Shown here: positions 56,857 to 64,000 of the stretch, in pieces
How positions within the stretch are numbered: the first letter of the stretch is position 1
Layout: each line of letters starts with the position of its first letter
Translations under genes and position numbers: made by a program
The notes under the pieces: generated by a model
Database searches by the model: none
Told to the model about the DNA's origin: nothing
Seen by the model: the letters and a program-made list of their open reading frames with translations, nothing else
Source: Streptomyces roseolus
GTDB lineage: Bacteria > Actinomycetota > Actinomycetes > Streptomycetales > Streptomycetaceae
Assembly (NCBI RefSeq): GCF_014649855.1
Contig: NZ_BMTV01000002.1
Span: 329,422 to 393,421 of the forward strand
Length of the DNA: 64,000 nucleotides
Reading direction: 5' to 3'

Positions 56857-59386
56857 GCCGCGCGCTCGTGTGCCGGGTCGGCACCGCCGCCGAGGGGTCC
56901 TCCGGCCACGGGTGCCTCGGGTACCGCCCCCGCAGCTCCGCCCGCACCGCCCGGTACCCGTCCCGCCAGAACGAGGCCAGATCCGCGGTCACGGCCGCCG
57001 GCCGCCCGGCGGGGGAGAGCAGATGGACGAGGACCGGCACCCCCGCCACCCGAGGCGTGTCGGCCAGCCCGAACATCTCCTGGAGCTTCACCGCGAGCAC
57101 CGGCCGCCCCTCCCCGTACGCCACCCGGATCCGCGAACCGCTCGGCACCTCGATCCGCTCCGGCGCCAGCTCGTCCAGCCGCCCCGCCTCGCCCGACGCC
57201 CACGGCAACAGCCGCCGCAGCGCCTCCCCGGCGTCGATCCGCTCCAGATCCGCCCGCCGCGCCGCCCGCGACAGCTCCGGCTCCAGCCACTCCTCGGCCC
57301 GCTCCACCAGCGCCTCCTCCGCCACGTCCGGCCACGCCCCGCCGACCGCCCCGTGCAGGAACGCCAGCCGCTCCCGCAGCTCCACCGCCTCCCGCCCCCA
57401 CCGCAGCAACCCCGTCCCCTCCCGCCGCAGCCCGTCGAGGAGCGCCTCCCGCACCAGCGCCGGATCCGCCCCCGCCCCCAGCGGCCGCACGGTCAGCTCC
57501 ACCGCCCCGAGCCGCTCCACCGACCGCGCCACCACGTCGCCGTCCTCCCAGCGCACCTCCTCGCCCGAGCGGAGCAGGTGCCCCGCCGCCCGCCGCGCCA
57601 CGGCCTCGTCCACCACCGCGGCGAGCCGCACCCGTGCCGTCGCGTCCCGGGCCGTCCGGTCCGCCACCGCCACCGCCAGCCACGGCGCCGACCGCAGCCC
57701 CGAACCCTCCGCGAGCCGCGCCCCGCTCCCGGACACCATCAGGTGCCCGCCCCGCTCCCGCGCCCGCGCCACCCGCTCGGGGAACGCCAGCGCCGTCACC
57801 ACCCCCGCCACCGCGTCGTCCCCGGCCGCCCGCCCTTCCCCGGCCCCGCCCTCCGCCTCCGAGGCCGCCGCCCGCTCCAGGCGCCGCACCTCCGCCCGCC
57901 ACCTGGCCCCGTACGCGTCCCCGCCCAGGCGGGCCTCCCGCCACGCCGCCGCCAGATCGTCCCCGTACTCCCGCGGCGGCTCCTCGCTCAGCAGCGCCAC
58001 CACCTCGGCCGCCCGCCGCGCGCCCACCTCCGCCGCCCCGTCGAGCAGCGCCCGCCCGAGCCGCGGATGCACCCCGAGCCGGGCCATCCGCACCCCCCGC
58101 CCGGTCGCCTTCCCCGCCCCGTCCACCGCCCCGATCGACGCGAGCACCGAACGGGCCGCCGCCAGCGCCCCGGCCGGCGGCGCGTCGAGCAGCGCCAGGC
58201 CCTCCGCCGTCGGATCGCCCCAGCAGGCGGCCCGCAGCGCGAACCCGGCCAGGTCGGCGATCCGGATCTCCGGCGCAGGGAACCGCGCCCGCCCGCTCTC
58301 CTCCGCCTCCGACCAGCACCGGTACACCGTCCCCGGTGCCTCACGCCCCGAGCGCCCCGCCCGCTGCGTCGCCGCCGCGGCCGACACCGGCACCGTCGCC
58401 AGCGACCCCAGGCCGCGCGCGTGGTCCATCCGCGGCTCTCGGGCGAGCCCCGCGTCCACCACGACCCGGACCCCCGGCACCGTGAGGCTCGACTCCGCCA
58501 CCGACGTCGACAGCACCACCCGCCGCCGCCCACCGGGCCCCGCACCCCGCAGCACCGCGTCCTGCACCGCCCCCGGTGCCCGCCCGTGCAGCTGGAGCAC
58601 CTCGGCGTCCACCCCGTCGAGCAGCCCGGCCGTGCGCGCGATCTCCCCGGTGCCCGGCAGGAAGCAGAGGACGTCTCCCTCGTGCCGCGCCAGCGCCTCC
58701 CGGACCGTCGCCGCCACGTGCCGCAGCAGCGCCGGATCCACCCAGGTGCCGTGTGCCGGCCGGATCCCCGCCGGCGGCGGCGCGTGGACCACCGCGAACC
58801 CGTGCCCCTCGCCCTCGCTGCGCACCACCGGCGCGGGCCCGCCGCCCTCCTGGGAGGTCAGCAGCCGGGCCCACGCCTCCGCGTCACTGGTCGCCGAGGC
58901 CGCGACGACCCCCAGCTCCGGCCGCAGCGCGGCCCGCACGTCCACCAGGAACGCGAGGGCGGTGTCGGCGTCCAGATGGCGCTCGTGGCACTCGTCGAGC
59001 AGCACCACGTCCACCCCCGCGAGCTCGGGATCCCGCTGGAGCCGCTGGAGCAGCAGGCCGGTCGTCACCACCTCGACCCGCGTCGCGGGCCCCGCCCGCC
59101 GTTCGCCGCGCACCGCGAAGCCGACCGTGCCGCCGACGCCCTCGCCCAGCAGCCAGGCCATCCGTCCGGCCGCCGCCCGCACCGCCATCCGGCGCGGCTC
59201 GGCCACCAGCACCCGCCGCTCCGGCCCGTTCCCTGTCAGCCCCGCGAGGGCCAGCGGCACCAGCGTGGTCTTGCCGGTGCCGGGCGGCGCGTGCAGCACC
59301 GCCGTGCCGCGCCCTTCGAGCGCGGCCAGCAGCTCGGGAACGGCATGCCGGACGGGAAGCAGATCGAGTACGTCGTTTCGGATCAC
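56840..59386 (-). CDS. hrpB: ATP-dependent RNA helicase HrpB
   Basis: 848 residues. DEAH-box helicase: Walker A PPGTGKTTLVPLAL, motif II LLDECHERHLD, SATSDAEAW, motif VI QRAGRSGRE, then the ratchet domain and the HrpB-specific C-terminal domain ending near RYPRHPWPEDP. Likely involved in RNA processing; the bacterial role is not settled. I chose the GTG at 59386, giving the start MIRNDVLDLLPVRHAVPELL typical of the family. A longer ATG start would run through the terminator hairpin at 59415. The 3' end overlaps the DUF3068 gene by 17 bases, tail to tail. Confidence 0.93.
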   Translation of the reverse strand: MIRNDVLDLLPVRHAVPELLAALEGRGTAVLHAPPGTGKTTLVPLALAGLTGNGPERRVLVAEPRRMAVRAAAGRMAWLLGEGVGGTVGFAVRGERRAGPATRVEVVTTGLLLQRLQRDPELAGVDVVLLDECHERHLDADTALAFLVDVRAALRPELGVVAASATSDAEAWARLLTSQEGGGPAPVVRSEGEGHGFAVVHAPPPAGIRPAHGTWVDPALLRHVAATVREALARHEGDVLCFLPGTGEIARTAGLLDGVDAEVLQLHGRAPGAVQDAVLRGAGPGGRRRVVLSTSVAESSLTVPGVRVVVDAGLAREPRMDHARGLGSLATVPVSAAAATQRAGRSGREAPGTVYRCWSEAEESGRARFPAPEIRIADLAGFALRAACWGDPTAEGLALLDAPPAGALAAARSVLASIGAVDGAGKATGRGVRMARLGVHPRLGRALLDGAAEVGARRAAEVVALLSEEPPREYGDDLAAAWREARLGGDAYGARWRAEVRRLERAAASEAEGGAGEGRAAGDDAVAGVVTALAFPERVARARERGGHLMVSGSGARLAEGSGLRSAPWLAVAVADRTARDATARVRLAAVVDEAVARRAAGHLLRSGEEVRWEDGDVVARSVERLGAVELTVRPLGAGADPALVREALLDGLRREGTGLLRWGREAVELRERLAFLHGAVGGAWPDVAEEALVERAEEWLEPELSRAARRADLERIDAGEALRRLLPWASGEAGRLDELAPERIEVPSGSRIRVAYGEGRPVLAVKLQEMFGLADTPRVAGVPVLVHLLSPAGRPAAVTADLASFWRDGYRAVRAELRGRYPRHPWPEDPSAAVPTRHTSARLRREG

Positions 59387-59410
59387 GCACTCAGTCTCGT
59401 ACGCGAAGGA

Positions 59411-59444
59411 AAAAGGGCGGGCCCGGTTGTCCACAGGCCCGCCC
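59411..59444 (-). terminator. Intrinsic terminator after the methyltransferase gene
   Basis: On the minus strand GGGCGGGCC and its complement form a nine-base stem followed by CCTTTTTCC, a U-tract. It lies between the methyltransferase stop and the hrpB start. Confidence 0.85.
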
Positions 59445-59490
59445 ATAAGTACGACTGTCGGACATCCGGCGGTCGGTGTGCGAAGGGACC

Positions 59491-60330
59491 TCAGTCCTCG
59501 CGCTCGCACACGAAGATCGCCGTGCCCGGGATGAGGTTCCCCCGGAGCGGGGACCAGCCGCCCCACTCCTGGCCGTTCCACTCCGGCCACTCCGGCTCGA
59601 CCAGGTCCACCAGCCGGAAGCCGCCCGCCACCACGTCCCGCACCCGGTCGCCGAGCGTCCGGTGGTGCTCCACGTACACCGCGCGCCCCCGCTCGTCCTG
59701 CTCGACGTAGGGCGTGCGGTCGAAGTAGGAGGCGGCGACCGACAGGCCCTCCGGCCCCGGCTCGTCCGGGAACGCCCAGCGGATGGGGTGGGTCACCGAG
59801 AACACCCAGCGACCGCCCGGCCGCAGCACCCGGCGCACCTCGCGGAAGACCCGCACCGGATCGGCCACGAACGGCACCGCGCCGTACGCCGAGCACGCGA
59901 GGCCGAAGGAGCCGTCGCGGAAGGGGAGCGCCCCCGCGTCCGCCTCGACCAGCGGCACCTCCCCGCCGATCCGCAGGGCGTGCTGGAGCTGTCGGTGCGA
60001 GAGGTCCAGCGCCACCGGCTTCGCTCCCTGCGCCGCCAGCCACCGGGAGCACTGCGCGGCGCCGGCGCCGATCTCCAGGACGTCGAGCCCCTTCAGTCCC
60101 TCCGTCGGCCCGAGCAGTCCGGCCTCGGCCTCGTCGAGCCCCTCCGGGCCCCACACGAAGCGGTCGTCGCCGAGGAAGGCGCCGTGGTCGTTCTGGTACT
60201 CGTCGGCGTTCCGGTCCCACCAGCCCCGGCTGGCCCGGCTGCTCTCCGCGTCACCGGCGTCACGCCGGGTCGCCACCGCCTCGTCGGCGTCCGTCTCGAA
60301 GCGGTCGTCCTGTCCGTACTCTTGGTTCAT
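59491..60330 (-). CDS. SAM-dependent methyltransferase
   Basis: 279 residues. Class I fold with motif I VLEIGAGAAQCSRWLA, motif II KPVALDLSHRQLQHA, motif III LVEADAGALPF and FGLACSAYGAVPFVADP followed by VLRPGGRWVFSV. An acidic 50-residue leader precedes the domain and ends with RGWWDRNADEYQNDHG. This group is common in actinobacteria and lies upstream of rpsA in many Streptomyces. The methyl acceptor is unknown. Confidence 0.92.
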   Translation of the reverse strand: MNQEYGQDDRFETDADEAVATRRDAGDAESSRASRGWWDRNADEYQNDHGAFLGDDRFVWGPEGLDEAEAGLLGPTEGLKGLDVLEIGAGAAQCSRWLAAQGAKPVALDLSHRQLQHALRIGGEVPLVEADAGALPFRDGSFGLACSAYGAVPFVADPVRVFREVRRVLRPGGRWVFSVTHPIRWAFPDEPGPEGLSVAASYFDRTPYVEQDERGRAVYVEHHRTLGDRVRDVVAGGFRLVDLVEPEWPEWNGQEWGGWSPLRGNLIPGTAIFVCERED

Positions 60331-60677
60331 CTCGCCCGTCGATGTAGTTTGCGCTCAGTGCCACGGAACGGCGGAGGCCCGCCGACGGCCCGCTGACGGA
60401 CACGAGTTGTGCCGGGTTCGCGCACTTCCGTCCCGGCTGCGCGCTTCGCGCATTGACCCTGTCCGGCCGCCCCCGTATGCTAAAGGTTGCGCTGCGGGCC
60501 TGCGCGCCTCAGACGGAGCAGGCCGCGCTCGCACCTGTTGCAGTCCCCTCGGTTTTCGAGGCGCCCCCGGGTCTCCGGGAAGGCGCTTCATCAGCTGTCC
60601 GGCTTCTTCAGTGCGATACGGGCTCTCGGCGTAGCAGTACCTACGACTTTCTGTCCGTAACCGGAGCCCTTTCCCAC
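60331..60677. other. Control region and leader of rpsA (347 bases)
   Basis: It holds the divergent promoter region and, after the promoter at 60453-60481, a leader of about 190 bases. The leader can form small hairpins (for example GCGCC/GGCGC around 60560-60587). No RBS consensus is close to the ATG; CCGGAG lies about 11 bases away. The leader may carry autoregulation, but no known motif is recognised. Confidence 0.6.
60453..60481 (+). promoter_or_regulatory. rpsA: rpsA promoter
   Basis: TTGACC (60453-60458), 17 bases, TATGCT (60476-60481): an almost ideal vegetative sigma (HrdB) promoter, as expected for a ribosomal gene. Confidence 0.8.
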
Positions 60678-62183
60678 ATGACGAGCAGCACCGAGACCAC
60701 CGCCACCACCCCGCAGGTTGCGGTCAACGACATCGGTAACGAGGAAGCCTTCCTCGCCGCGATCGACGAGACGATCAAGTACTTCAACGACGGCGACATC
60801 GTCGACGGCGTCATCGTGAAGGTCGACCGGGACGAGGTCCTGCTCGACATCGGTTACAAGACCGAAGGTGTCATCCCGAGCCGCGAGCTCTCGATCAAGC
60901 ACGACGTCGACCCGAACGAGGTCGTCAAGGTCGGCGACGAGATCGAGGCCCTTGTTCTCCAGAAGGAGGACAAGGAAGGCCGCCTGATCCTCTCGAAGAA
61001 GCGCGCCCAGTACGAGCGCGCCTGGGGCACCATCGAGAAGATCAAGGAAGAGGACGGCATCGTCACCGGTACCGTCATCGAGGTCGTCAAGGGTGGTCTC
61101 ATCCTCGACATCGGCCTCCGCGGCTTCCTCCCGGCCTCCCTGGTCGAGATGCGTCGTGTCCGCGACCTCCAGCCCTACGTGGGCAAGGAGCTCGAGGCGA
61201 AGATCATCGAGCTGGACAAGAACCGCAACAACGTGGTCCTGTCCCGCCGCGCCTGGCTGGAGCAGACCCAGTCCGAGGTCCGCCAGACCTTCCTCACGAC
61301 CCTCCAGAAGGGTCAGGTCCGCTCCGGCGTCGTGTCCTCGATCGTCAACTTCGGTGCCTTCGTGGACCTGGGCGGCGTCGACGGTCTCGTCCACGTCTCC
61401 GAGCTGTCCTGGAAGCACATCGACCACCCGTCCGAGGTCGTCGAGGTCGGCCAGGAGGTCACCGTCGAGGTTCTCGACGTGGACATGGACCGCGAGCGTG
61501 TCTCCCTGTCGCTGAAGGCGACGCAGGAGGACCCGTGGCAGCAGTTCGCCCGCACGCACCAGATCGGCCAGGTCGTCCCCGGCAAGGTCACCAAGCTGGT
61601 TCCGTTCGGTGCGTTCGTCCGCGTGGACGAGGGCATCGAGGGCCTGGTCCACATCTCCGAGCTGGCCGAGCGCCACGTGGAGATCCCGGAGCAGGTCGTC
61701 CAGGTCAACGACGAGATCTTCGTCAAGGTCATCGACATCGACCTCGAGCGTCGCCGGATCTCGCTGTCCCTGAAGCAGGCCAACGAGTCCTTCGGTGCCG
61801 ACCCGGCGTCGGTCGAGTTCGACCCGACCCTGTACGGCATGGCCGCGTCCTACGACGACCAGGGCAACTACATCTACCCCGAGGGCTTCGACCCCGAGAC
61901 CAACGACTGGCTCGAGGGCTACGAGACCCAGCGCGAGGCCTGGGAGGCCCAGTACGCCGAGGCGCAGGCGCGCTTCGAGCAGCACCAGGCCCAGGTCATC
62001 AAGTCCCGCGAGGCCGACGAGGCCGCCGCTGCCGAGGGCGCTGCCGCCCCGGCCGCCGGCAACGCCGGTGCGGGCATCTCGGGTGGCTCCTACTCCTCCG
62101 AGTCGGACGACTCCGCCGGCGCCCTGGCGTCGGACGAGGCCCTCGCCGCCCTCCGCGAGAAGCTCGCCGGCGGCCAGAGCTGA
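60678..62183 (+). CDS. rpsA: Ribosomal protein S1
   Basis: 501 residues. It binds mRNA at the 30S subunit to start translation. Four S1 RNA-binding repeats lie at about 36-105, 121-187, 208-276 and 293-363 (for example GVVSSIVNFGAFVDLGGVDG). They are followed by an acidic, coiled region and an Ala/Glu/Gly/Ser-rich tail. The E. coli protein has six repeats; four is normal for actinobacteria. The ATG at 60678 gives MTSSTETTATTPQ. A strong terminator with a U-tract follows. Confidence 0.97.
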   Translation: MTSSTETTATTPQVAVNDIGNEEAFLAAIDETIKYFNDGDIVDGVIVKVDRDEVLLDIGYKTEGVIPSRELSIKHDVDPNEVVKVGDEIEALVLQKEDKEGRLILSKKRAQYERAWGTIEKIKEEDGIVTGTVIEVVKGGLILDIGLRGFLPASLVEMRRVRDLQPYVGKELEAKIIELDKNRNNVVLSRRAWLEQTQSEVRQTFLTTLQKGQVRSGVVSSIVNFGAFVDLGGVDGLVHVSELSWKHIDHPSEVVEVGQEVTVEVLDVDMDRERVSLSLKATQEDPWQQFARTHQIGQVVPGKVTKLVPFGAFVRVDEGIEGLVHISELAERHVEIPEQVVQVNDEIFVKVIDIDLERRRISLSLKQANESFGADPASVEFDPTLYGMAASYDDQGNYIYPEGFDPETNDWLEGYETQREAWEAQYAEAQARFEQHQAQVIKSREADEAAAAEGAAAPAAGNAGAGISGGSYSSESDDSAGALASDEALAALREKLAGGQS

Positions 62184-62223
62184 ACAGGCTCACCGCTGAG
62201 CGGCGCTAGTCGCTAGCAGTACA

Positions 62224-62267
62224 CCGGGGCCCGCTCCCTCCCGGGGGAGCGGGCCCCGGTCGTTTTT
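62224..62267 (+). terminator. Terminator after rpsA
   Basis: A 15-base stem (CCGGGGCCCGCTCCC and its complement) followed by TCGTTTTT. Confidence 0.92.
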
Positions 62268-62354
62268 CCGCCACATCGGCCCGAACGAGCCCTGGCGGGA
62301 ATGACCTTGCGCCGTAGGACGTTCTCCCGGGAGACGCGAGGAGGAGCGGTAACC

Positions 62355-63293
62355 GTGCTTGATCCCCAGGATTTGTACGAATGGGACGCCAAGGGCCTGG
62401 CCGTGGTCGACCTGGCCCTGGCACAGGAGTCGACCGGGCTGGTCATGCTGTACCACTTCGACGGCTACATCGACGCGGGCGAGGCCGGCGAGCAGATCGT
62501 CGAGCGGGTGCTCGACACCCTTCCTCACCAGGTCGTCGCCCGCTTCGACCACGACCGGCTGGTGGACTACCGGGCCCGCCGCCCCCTGCTGACCTTCCGG
62601 CGCGACCGCTGGGCCGGGTACGAGACCCCCGCCATCGAGGTCCGCCTCGTCCAGGACGCCACCGGCGCCCCCTTCCTGTTCCTCTCCGGCCCGGAGCCGG
62701 ACGTCGAGTGGGAGCGCTTCGCCGCCGCCGTCGCCCAGATCGTCGAGCGGCTCGGCGTACGGCTCGCCGTCAACTTCCACGGCATCCCCATGGGCGTGCC
62801 GCACACCCGGCCCGTCGGCCTCACCCCGCACGGCAACCGCACCGACCTCATGCCCGGCCACCGCAGCCCCTTCGACGAGGCCCAGGTGCCCGGCAGCGCC
62901 CAGTCCCTCATCGAGTTCCGGCTCTCCGAGGCCGGTTTCGACACCCTCGGGGTCGCCGCCCACGTGCCGCACTACGTGGCCCGCTCCCCGTACCCGGACG
63001 CGGCGCTCACCGTGCTGGAAGCCGTCACCGCCGCCACCGGCCTCGTCCTCCCGGGCGTCGCCCACGCGCTGCGCACCGAGGCCCGCCGCACCCAGACCGA
63101 GATCGACCGGCAGATCGGCGCCGGGGACGAGGAGCTCGTCGCCCTGGTCCAGGGGTTGGAGCACCAGTACGACGCGGTGGCCGGTGCGGAGACCCGCGGC
63201 AGCCTGGTCGCCGAGCCCGTCGACCTGCCCTCCGCCGACGAGCTGGGGCGCGAGTTCGAGCGCTTCCTCGCCGAGCGGGAGGGCGACTCCTAG
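62355..63293 (+). CDS. PAC2 family protein
   Basis: 312 residues from a GTG with GAGGAG eight bases upstream; an earlier in-frame start at 62301 has none. The proteasome-assembly-chaperone-2 fold covers most of the length: [40 protein letters not shown] and [22 protein letters not shown]. Such proteins occur with actinobacterial proteasomes and may be chaperones, but none is shown to be so here. It is often next to coaE in Streptomyces. Confidence 0.9.
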   Translation: MLDPQDLYEWDAKGLAVVDLALAQESTGLVMLYHFDGYIDAGEAGEQIVERVLDTLPHQVVARFDHDRLVDYRARRPLLTFRRDRWAGYETPAIEVRLVQDATGAPFLFLSGPEPDVEWERFAAAVAQIVERLGVRLAVNFHGIPMGVPHTRPVGLTPHGNRTDLMPGHRSPFDEAQVPGSAQSLIEFRLSEAGFDTLGVAAHVPHYVARSPYPDAALTVLEAVTAATGLVLPGVAHALRTEARRTQTEIDRQIGAGDEELVALVQGLEHQYDAVAGAETRGSLVAEPVDLPSADELGREFERFLAEREGDS

Positions 63294-63312
63294 GGTCGCG
63301 GGAGCGGGGGCC

Positions 63313-63318
63313 TAAGCT
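63313..63318 (+). promoter_or_regulatory. coaE: -10 box of coaE
   Basis: TAAGCT ends seven bases before the ATG, with no ribosome site between, so the mRNA is probably leaderless. Confidence 0.55.
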
Positions 63319-63325
63319 GCCGCTC

Positions 63326-63931
63326 ATGCTGAAGATCGGACTGACCGGCGGCATCGGCGCCGGCAAGAGTGAGGTGTCGCGGCTGCTCGTCTCGTACGGG
63401 GCCGTGCTGATCGACGCGGACCGGATCGCCCGCGAGGTGGTCGAGCCGGGCACCGAGGGGCTCGCGGCCGTCGTGGCCGCCTTCGGGGAGTCCGTCCTCA
63501 CCGAGGACGGCACTCTCGACCGGCCGAAACTCGGTTCCATCGTCTTCGCCGACCCGGAGCGGCTGGCCACGCTCAACGCGCTCGTGCACCCGCTCGTCGG
63601 CGCCCGGTCGGCCGAGCTGGAGAGCGCCGCCGGCCCCGGGGACGTGGTGGTCCACGACGTGCCGCTGCTGACCGAGAACGGCCTCGCCCCGCTCTACGAC
63701 CTCGTGGTCGTCGTCGACGCCTCGCCCGAGACTCAGCTCGACCGGCTGGTACGGCTCCGGGGCATGGCCGAGGAGGAGGCGAGGGCCCGGATGGCGGCGC
63801 AGGCCACCCGGGCGGCCCGGCTGGAGATCGCGGACCTCGTGATCGACAACGACGGCCCCCTCGACGCGCTGGAGCCGCAGGTGCGGAAGGTGTGGGAGGA
63901 GCTGGTGCGTCGGGCGGCCGAGACGGCCTAG
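63326..63931 (+). CDS. coaE: Dephospho-CoA kinase
   Basis: 201 residues. It phosphorylates the ribose 3'-OH of dephospho-CoA, the last step of CoA synthesis. P-loop [16 protein letters not shown] at residues 5-20, [23 protein letters not shown], the lid [13 protein letters not shown] and the Arg-rich [19 protein letters not shown] are all present. Length is normal for the family (about 200). The TAG stop at 63929-63931 is shared with the first base of an insertion sequence. Confidence 0.95.
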   Translation: MLKIGLTGGIGAGKSEVSRLLVSYGAVLIDADRIAREVVEPGTEGLAAVVAAFGESVLTEDGTLDRPKLGSIVFADPERLATLNALVHPLVGARSAELESAAGPGDVVVHDVPLLTENGLAPLYDLVVVVDASPETQLDRLVRLRGMAEEEARARMAAQATRAARLEIADLVIDNDGPLDALEPQVRKVWEELVRRAAETA

Positions 63932-64000
63932 GGTCTGTTGCGAAAGTGGATCTTGTTCGTTGATGATCACGTCCTGTGGGACGTGGGGATCTGACGAACG
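63931..64000 (+). mobile_element. Left end of an IS5-like insertion sequence (continues past window)
   Basis: The sequence GGGTCTGTTGCGAAAGT starts directly after CTA and resembles terminal inverted repeats of IS5-group elements in Streptomyces, which often insert at CTAG-like targets. A transposase start follows 45 bases later. The right end lies outside the window. Confidence 0.7.
63976..64000 (+). CDS. Transposase, IS5-like (N-terminal fragment)
   Basis: GTG at 63976 opens a frame reading VGRGDLTN, the usual N-terminus of IS5-group transposases (MGRGDLTDxxW). Only eight codons are visible. Confidence 0.55.

Noticed and set aside
59387..59445. Upstream ATG start for hrpB (MGGPVDN...)
   Set aside because: It would start inside the intrinsic terminator of the methyltransferase gene; the GTG at 59386 gives the usual N-terminus.

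Overview
The window is chromosomal DNA from a Streptomyces species or a very close relative. It is very GC-rich with strong third-position G/C bias, uses GTG starts often, and has several -10-like boxes only 6-8 bases before the start codon (leaderless transcripts). As recalled, without a search, the core gene order (gltBD, pyk, ANTAR regulator, branched-chain amino-acid ABC operon, polA, hrpB, rpsA, PAC2-family gene, coaE) matches one conserved arm of the S. coelicolor chromosome. I saw no rRNA, CRISPR array, prophage or biosynthetic megacluster.

1-7.2 kb (minus strand) is a tightly coupled six-gene operon: four different ADP-ribosylglycohydrolase-family proteins, a ribokinase-type PfkB kinase and a CaiB/BaiF CoA-transferase cut by the window edge. 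Four of the five junctions are 4-base ATGA or GTGA overlaps. This is the best candidate here for an undescribed system. A VIT-family metal transporter lies divergent to it, followed by the glutamate synthase genes gltB and gltD, with a possible GlnR box upstream.

14.9-28.2 kb is mixed accessory metabolism and regulation: VWA protein, aldo/keto reductase with a divergent MerR regulator, VOC protein, pyridoxamine-oxidase-fold protein, a KstR2-like TetR regulator, a tyrosine phosphatase whose frame runs antisense through tetR, an ankyrin-HEAT repeat protein, two uncharacterised minus-strand genes, a secreted trypsin, a GH35 beta-galactosidase with a divergent AraC regulator, chorismate mutase and asparaginase.

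28.3-38 kb holds aminopeptidase N, an orphan siderophore-type decarboxylase/N-hydroxylase pair, a 160-bp inverted-repeat element, a Tat-exported 5'-nucleotidase, a SIMPL protein and pyruvate kinase. At 38.2-39.2 kb an HTH/LAGLIDADG endonuclease-like gene lies directly downstream of an odd short tRNA with anticodon CAA.

39.3-46 kb is an ANTAR response regulator convergent with the livKHMGF operon. 46.7-64 kb carries a thioesterase, a formate-dehydrogenase-like molybdoenzyme, polA, a DUF4184 membrane protein, a lytic transglycosylase, a DUF3068 protein fused to a small upstream peptide, hrpB, a methyltransferase, rpsA, a PAC2-family gene and coaE. An insertion sequence begins exactly at the coaE stop codon and runs off the right edge.
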